From assembly GCA_035526335.1 (NCBI GenBank), contig DATLCN010000052.1, positions 1 through 58,309 of the forward strand: 58,309 nt of DNA. Direction: 5' to 3'. Shown here piece by piece: positions 24,728 to 33,489 of this stretch. The stretch is from GCA-2861595 sp035526335. GTDB lineage: Bacteria; Actinomycetota; Acidimicrobiia; Acidimicrobiales; GCA-2861595. The translations under genes were made by a program, and so were the position numbers. The notes under the pieces were generated by a model. The model was not told the origin of the DNA. It was given only the letters and a program-made list of their open reading frames with translations, and did no database searches. Numbering within the stretch: position 1 is the first letter of the stretch; every line of letters starts with the position of its first letter.

Positions 24728-25909
24728 TCAGCCGCAGGTCGTCAGCGACGAGCCGGAGGCGCTGGCTCCGCTCCCCCGCCGATCGGCCCAGTCCCGTAGC
24801 GCCTCGGTCAGCTGGGCGGTGTCCTCGGGGGTGTCCATGACGAAGCTCATACGCACGCACGTCCTCCGGCCGTCCCTCCAGGCCACGTAGCTGTCGCCGC
24901 CCCACCCCCGCGAGGCGGCGAGGGCGTCGTCGTCCTCGAGCTCGGCCCGCAGCATGAGGATGAGGAACAGTTCGCCGATCTCCCCGTCGTCGAAGGTGGG
25001 TCGATCGGCCTTGGGCACCGGCACCGACCGGGGAGCGTCGCCGCGGAGGTACCGGCGGGGTTCGAGAACCTGCTCCGAGCTCGCCGGCGGATCGGCGAAG
25101 GCGTGGTCCAGGCGGGCCTGTCCACCGGCCCGCATGATGGCCGTCACCAGATCCGGGCCGTACACGTAGGGGAACCCGAAGGCGAGCTGGATCACGTCGG
25201 GCACGTCGTCGGGCACGCCGGCGCCGAACTCGTCCTCCGCGCGGGCAGCCTCACGCTGCTCCTTTCTCGTGAGCGACCGCCGGTAGCGGTCCTCGATGCG
25301 CAGCGCGCTCCCCTCGGCCAAGGCGTCGAAGCCGATGGTGGCCTCGTCGCCGAGGTCTTCCCGGTTCAGGTCGAAATGCTGGTCCTCCAGCGCATGGGTG
25401 AGCTCGTGGACGAGGACCCCGCGGACGAAGGGGGTGGCCGTGGTCCCCCGCACCACCAGCTCCTCCGAGTCGGGGTCGTAGAACCCCAGGATCGAATCCT
25501 CGGAGAAGCTGGCCACCACGGCGACCAGGTCCACGTCCTCCTCCAGCAGACCCATGGCGAAGAGCACGGCCTGGGCGTCACGCAGGTCCTCCCGGTCCTT
25601 GTCGTCGACCTCGTTGACGCGAGCCCGGAACTCGGCCTCGCCCACGAGCTGCACCTCGACGGCCTTCTTGAAGACGAGGCCACGCTCTCTCGCCACGAAC
25701 GCCTCCAGCTCGGGCAGCACCGCCTCGATCGATTCCATGCCGGGCACGGCCGTGGACGCCGTCGCCGGGACGGTCGTGGGCGGCGAGGGGGCGGGCCCCG
25801 CCTCGTCGTCCGGTGGATGGGAGTCGGCGTGGACCACGACAGCCACGGTGGCGGCCGCCAGCACGGCCGACAACGTTAGGAAGAGAAGGGGGACAAGCCG
25901 CCGTCGCAC
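24728..25909 (-). CDS. Secreted or membrane-anchored putative zinc metallopeptidase
   Basis: The 393-residue protein starts with a signal or anchor helix (LVPLLFLTLSAVLAAATVAVVV), a Pro/Thr-rich spacer, then a domain with HExxH at 168-172 ('VLVHELTHALEDQHFDL') and downstream 'ALAEGSALRIEDRY', the arrangement of uncharacterised actinobacterial metallopeptidases. A third zinc ligand is likely the Glu in the 'AEGSA' helix. The gene is convergent with the prenyl synthase fusion (18-bp gap) and divergent from crtI (50 bp), so it interrupts the carotenoid genes. Its substrate is unknown. Confidence 0.78.
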   Translation of the reverse strand: MRRRLVPLLFLTLSAVLAAATVAVVVHADSHPPDDEAGPAPSPPTTVPATASTAVPGMESIEAVLPELEAFVARERGLVFKKAVEVQLVGEAEFRARVNEVDDKDREDLRDAQAVLFAMGLLEEDVDLVAVVASFSEDSILGFYDPDSEELVVRGTTATPFVRGVLVHELTHALEDQHFDLNREDLGDEATIGFDALAEGSALRIEDRYRRSLTRKEQREAARAEDEFGAGVPDDVPDVIQLAFGFPYVYGPDLVTAIMRAGGQARLDHAFADPPASSEQVLEPRRYLRGDAPRSVPVPKADRPTFDDGEIGELFLILMLRAELEDDDALAASRGWGGDSYVAWRDGRRTCVRMSFVMDTPEDTAQLTEALRDWADRRGSGASASGSSLTTCG

Positions 25910-25959
25910 CCCTCCACCTTGCCCGAGGTCGGCACCTTTTGCGAAAAAAGGGCGGAGCG

Positions 25960-27456
25960 ATGAGCATGTGGCCCATGCGGGTCCTCATCGTCGGCGCCGG
26001 TCTCGGCGGCCTGTCCGCCGCCTGTCACCTCGCCGGCCGCGGCCACGAGGTGGTGGTGATCGAACGGGACACCGTTCCCGGAGGACGGGCGGGGCTGCTG
26101 GAGCTCGAGGGGTACAGCTTCGACACCGGCCCGTCGGTGCTCACCATGTGCGGCCTGCTGAGCGAGGTGTTCACCGCCGCCGGCGCCGACATGTCCGACC
26201 ACCTCTCCCTGTCGCCGGTGGACCCGATGTACCGGGCCTGCTTCGCCGACGGCACCGAGATCCGGGTGCGCCACGGTCGCGACGCCATGACCGAGGAGGT
26301 CCGCTCGAACTGTGGCGGCGGCGAGGCGAAGGCCTTCGGCCGCTTCTGCGACTGGTTGACCGACCTCTACGGCCTCGAACGTCCCAACTTCATCGACCGC
26401 AACTTCGACTCGCCCCTGGACCTCGCCTGGCCCATGGGGCCGGTGCTCAGGTTGGTGAGGATGGGCGGGTTCCGCAAGCTCAACCGCGTGGTCGAGTCGT
26501 ACTTCGAGGACGAACGCCTCGTGCGGCTGTTCTCCTTCCAGTCGCTGTACGCCGGCCTCTCGCCCTACGAGGCGTTGGCCGTGTACTGCGTGATCACCTA
26601 CATGGACACCGTGGAGGGCGTTTTCTTCCCGAAGGGTGGCATGCACGCCGTGCCTCGGGCGCTGGCGGCGGCGGCGGCCAACGCGGGAGCGACGTTCCGG
26701 TACGGCTCGACGGTGGAACGGGTGATGCGCCGCTCCGGTACCAGTGGCCCCGTCACCGGTGTCCGCCTCGACACCGGCGAGGTGATGCGGGCCGACGCCG
26801 TGGTGCTGAACCCCGACCTGCCGGTCGCCTACCGCACGCTGCTCCCTGAGGTGCCGATGCCACTGGTGGCCCGCAAGGGCGCCTACTCGCCGTCGTGCGC
26901 GGTTTGGCTGGCCGGCGTGAAGGGAGCCCTCCCGGCCGGCGCGGCCCACCACAACATCCATTTCGGCGCAGCCTGGAAGGGCGCCTTCGACTCCCTGATG
27001 AAGGATGGGACCCGCATGCCGGACCCCTCGATCCTCGTGACCAGCCCCACCTACTCCGACCCGGCACTGGCACCGGAGGGTTGCTCGTCGCTGTACGTCC
27101 TCGAGCCCGTGCCCAACCTGGACGGGCGGATCGACTGGACCTACGAGCGGAACCGGCTGAAGGAGGACCTCGTCGCCCGGGTGGCCGCGCTCGGCTATCC
27201 GGTCGACGTCGAGGTGGAGCGGTTCGTCGACCCCACGGACTGGGAGCGCCAGGGCATGGAAAAGGGCACGCCCTTCGCCCTCAGCCATCGTTTCTTCCAG
27301 ACCGGCCCGTTCCGGCCGAACAACGTCGCCCGCAAGGTGCCGGGTCTGGCTTTCGTCGGATCGGGCACGGTGCCGGGCGTCGGTGTCCCCATGGTCCTCC
27401 TTTCGGGGCGCCTGGCCGCAGACCGGGTGGAGGGCAGACCGGCGGGGTCGCGGTGA
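25960..27456 (+). CDS. crtI: Phytoene desaturase CrtI
   Basis: The 498-residue flavoprotein has the N-terminal dinucleotide site 'VLIVGAGLGGLSAACHLAGR' followed by 'ERDTVPGGRAGLLELEGYSFD', central 'GVFFPKGGMHAVPRALA' and the C-terminal FAD motif 'VGSGTVPGVGVPMVLLSGRL', all typical of CrtI. It converts phytoene to lycopene. Two methionines are possible starts; ATG 25960 has a weak GGCGGAG upstream, ATG 25975 begins at the FAD motif. Its TGA overlaps the crtB GTG by four bases. The number of desaturations cannot be read from sequence. Confidence 0.93.
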   Translation: MSMWPMRVLIVGAGLGGLSAACHLAGRGHEVVVIERDTVPGGRAGLLELEGYSFDTGPSVLTMCGLLSEVFTAAGADMSDHLSLSPVDPMYRACFADGTEIRVRHGRDAMTEEVRSNCGGGEAKAFGRFCDWLTDLYGLERPNFIDRNFDSPLDLAWPMGPVLRLVRMGGFRKLNRVVESYFEDERLVRLFSFQSLYAGLSPYEALAVYCVITYMDTVEGVFFPKGGMHAVPRALAAAAANAGATFRYGSTVERVMRRSGTSGPVTGVRLDTGEVMRADAVVLNPDLPVAYRTLLPEVPMPLVARKGAYSPSCAVWLAGVKGALPAGAAHHNIHFGAAWKGAFDSLMKDGTRMPDPSILVTSPTYSDPALAPEGCSSLYVLEPVPNLDGRIDWTYERNRLKEDLVARVAALGYPVDVEVERFVDPTDWERQGMEKGTPFALSHRFFQTGPFRPNNVARKVPGLAFVGSGTVPGVGVPMVLLSGRLAADRVEGRPAGSR

Positions 27457-28334
27457 CGGTCAGCCTGGAGGCCTCGTACGAGCGCTGCCGCCGGCTCAAC
27501 AAGCGCTACGGCACCACCTACTACTGGTCGACCTTCCTGCTGCCCCGCATCAAGCGCCACCACGTGCACGCCCTCTACGGCCTGTGCCGCTACGCCGACG
27601 ACATCGTGGACGACCTGGGGCCGGTACCGGTGGAGGAGAGAGCGGCGGCGTTGAGGGCCTTCGGCGACCGCTTCTTCGCCGACCACGCCGCCGGCCGGTC
27701 GGAGGACCCCGTGCTCAAGGCCGTCGTCCACACCGTGCGGGCCTTCGACATCGATCCGGACTGCGTGCGCCGCTTCCTCGACTCGATGACCAGGGACCTG
27801 TCGGTGGAGACCTACGGGACCTTCGACGACCTCCTCGGCTACATGGACGGATCGGCCGCCGTCATCGGCGAGATGATGCTGCCGATTCTGGAACCGACCT
27901 CGCCCGACGCGTTCTCGGCCGCACGCGATCTGGGGATCGCGTTCCAGCTCAGCAACTTCCTGCGCGACGTGAACGAGGATCTCGACCGGGGCCGGGTGTA
28001 CATCCCCCAGGAGGACGTGAGGAGGTTCGGGGCCCAACCGGCGCTGGACGGCCGGCGGGTGACGCCCGAGTGGGTCGAGCTGATGCGCTTCGAGATCGAG
28101 CGCAACCGGGCCTACTACGCGTCAGCCGACCGCGGCATCGCGTGGCTACCGCCGGCGGCGGCCCGCTGCATCGCCGGCGCCCGTGCCCTCTACTCCGGCA
28201 TCCTCGAGCGCATCGAAGCCGCGCAATACGACGTGTTCTCCGCTCGCGTGCGCGTTCCGACGTGGCAGAAGGTGGCCGTGGCCGGCCGGCTCCTCCGACC
28301 CCGGGCCGAGCCCCTCCCCGTTACGGGTACATAG
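27453..28334 (+). CDS. crtB: Phytoene synthase CrtB
   Basis: The 293-residue protein has both Asp-rich sites of squalene/phytoene synthases: 'CRYADDIVDDLGP' near residue 45 and 'QLSNFLRDVNEDLDRGRVYI' near 170, plus 'YYWSTFLLPRIKRHHVHALY' at the N-terminus. It condenses two GGPP into phytoene, the first committed step of C40 carotenoid synthesis. The GTG at 27453 overlaps the crtI stop, giving a tight crtI-crtB unit fed by the GGPP synthase fusion upstream. Confidence 0.94.
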   Translation: MTVSLEASYERCRRLNKRYGTTYYWSTFLLPRIKRHHVHALYGLCRYADDIVDDLGPVPVEERAAALRAFGDRFFADHAAGRSEDPVLKAVVHTVRAFDIDPDCVRRFLDSMTRDLSVETYGTFDDLLGYMDGSAAVIGEMMLPILEPTSPDAFSAARDLGIAFQLSNFLRDVNEDLDRGRVYIPQEDVRRFGAQPALDGRRVTPEWVELMRFEIERNRAYYASADRGIAWLPPAAARCIAGARALYSGILERIEAAQYDVFSARVRVPTWQKVAVAGRLLRPRAEPLPVTGT

Positions 28335-28436
28335 CGGGCGGGTTCCGCCCGCTCCGTCCAACTCGGCGTCGGGACGCCAGCCTGATTCACACCGCCGCGC
28401 GCCCACCCGCCGGCGACGGCGGCACGCGAGACGGCG

Positions 28437-29687
28437 TTGACCTCCACCTACCCTCGGCGGGTGACGGCTTTCCGCGTGGCCCTGGAGCTGGCGAGGTGGC
28501 TGACGGGGACCTGGCTGCTGTGGCGGATCAGGACCTGCGGGGCCGAGATCTGTGACGAAGGCGCGGGTAGGGCGGATCTCGGCGAGGAACGTGGCCGTGT
28601 CACTGTGGTCATCCCCGCCCGGAACGAGGAGGAGAACCTGCCACATTTGCTGGCCTCGCTCTCCGGGCAGGGCCCGCGGCCGGCCGAGGTGATCGTGGTG
28701 GACGACGAGTCGTTGGACTCCACCGCCGCAGTGGCACGCTCGGGCGGCGGCACCGTCGTGGCCGCCGGTCCCCTGCCGGCTGGGTGGACAGGGAAATCGT
28801 GGGCCTGTGCGACAGGTGTCGAGGCGAGTGCCGCGCTGCGGACGCCCCGGGGCAAACCCTTCGAAGCGAGGGCAGATGCGGCCACGGCGCCGGCGCGCGC
28901 CGGAGGCGCGGGCACGGCGCCGGCGGGGGCGGCGGTGACCCTCGTGTTCCTCGACGCCGACACGTGGGTCCGGCCCGGCGGCCTGTCACGGCTTCTCGGC
29001 GAGCACCGCCGGCGAGGCGGGCTCATCTCGGTGCAGCCGTTCCACGTCACCCGGCGTCCGTACGAATCGCTGTCCGCCTTCTTCAACGTGGTCTCCATGA
29101 TGGGGGTGGGCACCTTCACACCCCGTCGTGAGGCCCGTGCCACCGGTGCCTTCGGCCCCTGCCTCATCACGACCGCTTCGGACTACGCCACCGCCGGCGG
29201 CCACTCCCATCCCGACGTCCGGGGTCGGGTGGTGGAGGACGTCGCCCTCGCCCAGCGCTTCGCCGACGCCGGCCTCCCCGTCTCAGTTCTGGGCGGCCGG
29301 GGCACGATCTCGTTCCGCATGTATCCCGAGGGGCTGGGCCAGCTCGTGGAGGGATGGACGAAGAACTTCGCCGCCGGCGCGTCGTCGGCCGGGCCGGCGA
29401 CGTTCGTGCTGATCTCGCTGTGGCTGTCGGGCTGCATCTCGGCTGCTTGGTCCCTGCCAGCACCGGCCGCGGTGGCCGTCTACCTCGCCTACGCCGGCCA
29501 GCTGGCGTGGATGCTCAAGCGCATCGGACGCTTCGGGTGGTGGTCGGCAGCGCTGTACCCGGTCCCACTGGCCTTCTTCCTCGTCGTCTTCGCCCGCTCG
29601 CTGGTGCTCACCCATGTCCGCGGTGAGGTCCGCTGGCGGGGCCGCATTATCTGCACCCGGTCATCCCGGCCGTCGAGCCGGCCCTGA
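28437..29687 (+). CDS. Carotenoid-type family 2 glycosyltransferase (CrtQ/CruC-like)
   Basis: The protein has an N-terminal helix, a GT-A domain with 'VTVVIPARNEEENLPHLLAS', 'VIVVDDESLDSTAAVAR' and the DxD 'LVFLDADTWVRPGG', a 'VVEDVALAQRFADAGLPV' acceptor region, and two or three C-terminal membrane helices, the layout of 4,4'-diaponeurosporenoate glycosyltransferase-like enzymes. A ~35-residue Ala/Pro/Arg loop with a repeated cacggcgccggcg unit is inserted just before the DxD. The start may be TTG 28437 or GTG 28461; the latter begins at the first helix. Its 3' end overlaps the convergent acyltransferase-like gene by 27 bp. Context points to glycosylation of a carotenoid. Confidence 0.82.
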   Translation: MTSTYPRRVTAFRVALELARWLTGTWLLWRIRTCGAEICDEGAGRADLGEERGRVTVVIPARNEEENLPHLLASLSGQGPRPAEVIVVDDESLDSTAAVARSGGGTVVAAGPLPAGWTGKSWACATGVEASAALRTPRGKPFEARADAATAPARAGGAGTAPAGAAVTLVFLDADTWVRPGGLSRLLGEHRRRGGLISVQPFHVTRRPYESLSAFFNVVSMMGVGTFTPRREARATGAFGPCLITTASDYATAGGHSHPDVRGRVVEDVALAQRFADAGLPVSVLGGRGTISFRMYPEGLGQLVEGWTKNFAAGASSAGPATFVLISLWLSGCISAAWSLPAPAAVAVYLAYAGQLAWMLKRIGRFGWWSAALYPVPLAFFLVVFARSLVLTHVRGEVRWRGRIICTRSSRPSSRP

Positions 29688-30197
29688 AGGCTGCCGGCCT
29701 GTCCCGTGCGGAGCGGACCAGCGGCGAAGCTCGAGGCGTTGCAGCACGCGCAGCAGCCGGAGGCGGTTGTAGCGCTGGGCGGCGATGCACGGGCCGTTGA
29801 CGACAAGGGCATAAGCCGTCATCACCACCGACAACCAGCGTGGGTTCCAGCGCCAGAAGAGCGGGGTGGGCAGGAGGGCCAACCAGTGTCCGATCTCGGC
29901 CCGGCGGGTCTCGATCACGTGACGGCGGAGGTGCTCGCCGCTCCGGGCTCCAAGCTGGGCTTTGTCGAAGCCGCCGGCGAAGAGCGCCCCTGCGTCGGGG
30001 AGGAGGCCCTTCCAACGCCGGATGCGGAGACGGTCGACGTAGAAGCTGCCGCCGGCTTCCCACTTGCGGGGGCGGGTCACCCAGGTGTCGTGATCGAGCC
30101 GGCCGGCGGGCAGGCGGTGAAGCCCGTAGCCGGCGGCGGCCTGGATCGTGGCCCAGGCCACGGCGTCCAGGCCGACATTGCGCAGGGCACGGCGCAA
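29661..30197 (-). CDS. CrtO-like glycosyl-carotenoid acyltransferase
   Basis: The 178-residue protein has 'RKWEAGGSFYVDRLRIRRWKGLLPDAGALF' with 'HVIETRRAEIGHWLALLPTPLFWRW' and a hydrophobic 'VVMTAYALVVNGPCIAAQRYNRLRL', the pattern of glycosyl-4,4'-diaponeurosporenoate acyltransferase (staphyloxanthin CrtO family). Those enzymes acylate the sugar of a glycosylated carotenoid. It stands next to a glycosyltransferase of the matching pathway, strengthening the call. It probably belongs to the minus-strand set crtYc-crtYd-crtZ-this gene (20 bp from crtZ). Confidence 0.75.
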   Translation of the reverse strand: MRRALRNVGLDAVAWATIQAAAGYGLHRLPAGRLDHDTWVTRPRKWEAGGSFYVDRLRIRRWKGLLPDAGALFAGGFDKAQLGARSGEHLRRHVIETRRAEIGHWLALLPTPLFWRWNPRWLSVVMTAYALVVNGPCIAAQRYNRLRLLRVLQRLELRRWSAPHGTGRQPSGPARRPG

Positions 30198-30217
30198 CCA
30201 CTGCCGGCGCCCATGGC

Positions 30218-30727
30218 TCAGGCCGATGTGGCGCTTACGGGACGCCGGCGGTCGCCACGCACGAACGGGTCCCGCGAAGACCCTTCGGCACGCTCGCGCA
30301 GCTCCCGGGGCACAAGCGGCAGGAGCATCCCGTAGGGCTCACCGCCGTAGAGGTGGTGGATGCGGTGACTCGACTTCAGCCATTCGAGCAGGCGGTGCTG
30401 GCCCTTGATCAGGAAGAGGCGCCTGTGGATGTAGATCTCGTGCACGAACAGGTACGAAACGCCGTAGAGGGTGACGCCGGTTCCCACCAGCAGCAGCGGC
30501 CGCAGCGAGGGAAGGAACGTGCCGGCGGCGAAGGCCATGACGGCCACCGACGAGAACATCAGTGGGTACAGGTCGTTGAGCTCGAAACCGCCGTCATTCG
30601 GTTGGTGGTGGCTCTTGTGAAGGCCGATGCCGAAGCCGTGCATCACGAAGCGGTGGGTCAGATAGCTCACCGCCTCCATGCTCAGCAGTGACACCAGGAC
30701 GATGAGCAGCGAGGACGTCGAGGTCAT
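30218..30727 (-). CDS. crtZ: Beta-carotene hydroxylase CrtZ-like
   Basis: The 169-residue membrane protein has the histidine clusters of the fatty acid hydroxylase superfamily: 'THRFVMHGFGIGLHKSHH' near 25-45 and 'SSHRIHHLYGGEPYG' near 130, with 'YLFVHEIYIHRRL' between. These bind a di-iron centre that hydroxylates beta-ionone rings to zeaxanthin. ATG 30727 is chosen because the helix begins just after it; upstream frame is the antisense/overlap of the cyclase gene. It lies 11 bp after crtYd, so the cyclase product is its likely substrate. Confidence 0.88.
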   Translation of the reverse strand: MTSTSSLLIVLVSLLSMEAVSYLTHRFVMHGFGIGLHKSHHQPNDGGFELNDLYPLMFSSVAVMAFAAGTFLPSLRPLLLVGTGVTLYGVSYLFVHEIYIHRRLFLIKGQHRLLEWLKSSHRIHHLYGGEPYGMLLPLVPRELRERAEGSSRDPFVRGDRRRPVSATSA

Positions 30728-30738
30728 CAGGGCCGATC

Positions 30739-31074
30739 CTACCCGCCGGCTTCCGTAGGATTCCCCTGCGCCCGCGGCCCGGCCCGCTCCCACAACACGA
30801 TGGCGAGGGTCAACATGGCCCACGCGTACACGAACTCCTCGGCGGGGATGTCGAGCGGGAACCGCCACCCGCTCAGCACGTCGGGGTTGTAGATGACGAT
30901 CGGGTCGGAGAGCTTCGTCATCCATCCGTCGACCGGGATCTGGAAGGCGAAGATGATGCCCATGGAGATCCAGTAGGCGGGCAGCCGGAAGATTCCGGTC
31001 CGCAGGAAGCGCAGCTCCAGCAGGACCACGAGCACCGCGGCCAGGACCGAGAAGCCGGGATAAGCGGGGATCAC
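30739..31074 (-). CDS. crtYd: Lycopene cyclase subunit CrtYd-type
   Basis: The ~111-residue membrane protein has three hydrophobic helices and the lycopene cyclase domain motif 'PAYWISMGIIFAFQIPVDGW' and 'FPLDIPAEEFVYAWAMLTLA'. In Actinobacteria two such small subunits form one heterodimeric cyclase. The GTG at 31074 overlaps the stop of the other subunit by four bases (GTGA). Ring type (beta or epsilon) is not certain from sequence, but a neighbouring crtZ favours beta. Confidence 0.88.
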   Translation of the reverse strand: MIPAYPGFSVLAAVLVVLLELRFLRTGIFRLPAYWISMGIIFAFQIPVDGWMTKLSDPIVIYNPDVLSGWRFPLDIPAEEFVYAWAMLTLAIVLWERAGPRAQGNPTEAGG

Positions 31075-31433
31075 GCCGGCGCCCCCTGCTCCTCCCCGGC
31101 CCTGCGCCACGGCCGCCGGAAGTTCCCGGCCAGGGTGTTGCGCACGGCCTCGAAGGTCAGCAATCCGACCACGGGGATGGCGACGAAGAACAGCAGTTCG
31201 TCCACCGGGAACCCAGGCAGGATCTCCCAGCCGGTGGTGAGCCGCTCGCTGAAGCTCCAGTGGTCACGTGCGATGGCAATGAGGTCCCACACCACGAACA
31301 CCACCGCGGTGGGGACGACAGCGGACAGCAAACGACGGGGCCGGCGCCACACCCGGGCCCGGAACATGAACTCGAGCGGAAGGGTGCCGACGAGGCAGAG
31401 GCCCATGAGCAGGAGATACTGGAAGCGGTCCAT
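31071..31433 (-). CDS. crtYc: Lycopene cyclase subunit CrtYc-type
   Basis: The 120-residue protein starts 'MDRFQYLLLMGLCLVGTLPLEFMF' and has 'VWDLIAIARDHWSFSERLTTGWEI' and 'FPVDELLFFVAIPVVGLLTFE', the lycopene cyclase domain repeated in the partner subunit. Both are needed for activity in known cases. ATG 31433 is preferred over longer options that would run into the divergent dxs promoter (64-bp gap). It heads the minus-strand set crtYc-crtYd-crtZ-acyltransferase. Confidence 0.88.
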   Translation of the reverse strand: MDRFQYLLLMGLCLVGTLPLEFMFRARVWRRPRRLLSAVVPTAVVFVVWDLIAIARDHWSFSERLTTGWEILPGFPVDELLFFVAIPVVGLLTFEAVRNTLAGNFRRPWRRAGEEQGAPA

Positions 31434-31497
31434 GAGCAATGATCGCCGACCGGGGCGGCCACACCCACCCACGGCCCGGCAAGTACGGTGGCACTGA

Positions 31498-33489
31498 ATG
31501 TTGCTCGAGAAGATCGAGAGTCCCGCCGACCTCCGGTCGCTTGAGCTCGAGGAACTACCCGTGCTCGCAGACGAGATCCGGGAGTTCATCGTCCAGGCCG
31601 TCTCGGTCACCGGCGGCCATCTTGGGTCGAACCTCGGCGCGGTGGAACTGACCCTCGCCGTTCACCGGGTGTTCGACTCCCCCCGCGACGTCATCCTGTG
31701 GGACACCGGGCACCAGGCCTACGTGCACAAGATCGTCACCGGCCGTCGCGAAGCGTTCGCCACGCTGCGTCAGCAGGGTGGGCTGTCGGGTTACCCGGCC
31801 CGGTCCGAATCGGCCCACGACTGGATAGAGAACAGCCACGCCTCCACGGTTCTGAGCTACGCCCACGGTCTGGCCACCGCCGTCGAGGAGGCTGGATCGG
31901 ACCGCCATGTCGTGGCCGTGATCGGCGACGGGTCCATGACCGGCGGCATGGCCTTCGAGGGGCTCAACAACCTCGGCCACAGCGGCCGGCGGGTGGTCAT
32001 CCTCCTCAACGACAACGGCCGGTCCTACGGCCCGACCGCATCCCGCCTCGGCGAGAGCCTCGCCCGGTTGCGGCTCCATCCGAGCTGGGTCCACCTCCGC
32101 CACAAGGTGGAGAGCCGGGTACGGCACCTGCCGGCGGTGGGCAGCCTGGCCTACTCCAGCCTGCAGGGCATGAAGGCCGCGGTGCGGGAGGTGCTCGAGC
32201 CCACCGTGTTCTTCGAGGCGCTGGGCGTGCGCTACACCGGCCCCTTCGACGGCCACGACATCGGCGGCATGGAGGCGGCGCTGCGGAACGCGTCCGAGTA
32301 CGACGGCCCGATCGTCGTCCACGTCCTCACCCAGAAGGGTCGCGGGTACCCGCCGGCGGAGGACGACGACGAGAAGTGCCTCCACGACGCGCCGGTCTTC
32401 AACCCCGAGACTGGTCCGCCCAAGTGGGCCCCCGCCGGCTACACCGAGGCGTTCGCCGAGGCCATGGTGGAGATCGGCGAGCGCCACCCCCAGGTCCATG
32501 CCATCACCGCCGCCATGCCGGGGCCGACGGGGCTGCTGGCCTTCCAGGAGCGGTTCCCACAGCGCTTCCACGACGTGGGCATCGCCGAGCAGCACGCCGT
32601 CACAGCCGCCGCCGGCATGGCCATGGGCGGCCTGCGCCCGGTGGTGGCGGTGTACTCCACCTTCTTCAGCCGGGCCTTCGACCAAGCTAACCTCGACGTC
32701 GGCCTCCACGGCCTGCCGGTCGTCTTCGCCCTTGACCGCGCCGGGATCACCGGCGACGACGGACCCTCCCACCACGGGGTACTCGACATCGCCCAGTGTC
32801 TCCAGATCCCTGGACTCACCATCCTCGCCCCCTCGTCGGCCCAGGAGGTGGTTGTGATGCTGCGCACCGCCCTGGAGCTGGAAGGCCCGGTGGCGGTGCG
32901 CTACCCCAAAGGCTCGGCCCGCCAGGTCCCACCCGACGAGGTGGGCTCGGGGCTAATGGCCCGCCTGGTCCGCCAGGGTGCCGGCGACGTGTGCCTGCTG
33001 GCCGTCGGCAAGCTGGTCGCTCCCGCCCAGCAGGCGGCGCAGGAGCTTCACACCCTCGGCATCGACGCCACCGTGTGGGACGTCCGGGCCGTGCGCCCTC
33101 TCGATCCCGCCATGGTCAGCGACGCTGCCGGCCACCGCCTGGTCGTCACCTTGGAGGACGGCGTCGCGTTGGGTGGCGCCGGCACGTTCATCGCCCAGAC
33201 TCTCGCGAGCACTGCCGGCGGCGGCCGGGCCCGGGTGCTGGTCCTCGGAGCTCCCAGTGAGTTCCTCGCCTCCGCACCGGCCAGCGTCATACTCACCCGC
33301 CTCGGCCTGGACGCCCCGGGGATCGCCGCCGCCGTGGTCGCCGAGCTGGCCACCTGGCTGGAAAGCCCCCCACTGCCGGCTCAGGACGGCTCGTGGCCCT
33401 CCAACGGCTTCACCAGCCGCGGCCCGTCGTTGGCCACCGAGTTGACGTCGGGGCCGACAGGCCACATCTCCAGCAGCTCGGACGGATAG
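31498..33489 (+). CDS. dxs: 1-deoxy-D-xylulose-5-phosphate synthase
   Basis: The 663-residue thiamine diphosphate enzyme shows 'TGGHLGSNLGAVELTLAVH', 'VILWDTGHQAYVHKIVTGR', the GDG...N ThDP motif 'VIGDGSMTGGMAFEGLNNLG' and 'LDRAGITGDDGPSHHGVLD'. It starts the MEP route to IPP/DMAPP, here beside carotenoid genes. The last ~36 residues (after 'ATWLESPPLPAQDG') are a non-conserved tail that overlaps the convergent SRAP gene by 109 bp. Confidence 0.95.
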   Translation: MLLEKIESPADLRSLELEELPVLADEIREFIVQAVSVTGGHLGSNLGAVELTLAVHRVFDSPRDVILWDTGHQAYVHKIVTGRREAFATLRQQGGLSGYPARSESAHDWIENSHASTVLSYAHGLATAVEEAGSDRHVVAVIGDGSMTGGMAFEGLNNLGHSGRRVVILLNDNGRSYGPTASRLGESLARLRLHPSWVHLRHKVESRVRHLPAVGSLAYSSLQGMKAAVREVLEPTVFFEALGVRYTGPFDGHDIGGMEAALRNASEYDGPIVVHVLTQKGRGYPPAEDDDEKCLHDAPVFNPETGPPKWAPAGYTEAFAEAMVEIGERHPQVHAITAAMPGPTGLLAFQERFPQRFHDVGIAEQHAVTAAAGMAMGGLRPVVAVYSTFFSRAFDQANLDVGLHGLPVVFALDRAGITGDDGPSHHGVLDIAQCLQIPGLTILAPSSAQEVVVMLRTALELEGPVAVRYPKGSARQVPPDEVGSGLMARLVRQGAGDVCLLAVGKLVAPAQQAAQELHTLGIDATVWDVRAVRPLDPAMVSDAAGHRLVVTLEDGVALGGAGTFIAQTLASTAGGGRARVLVLGAPSEFLASAPASVILTRLGLDAPGIAAAVVAELATWLESPPLPAQDGSWPSNGFTSRGPSLATELTSGPTGHISSSSDG

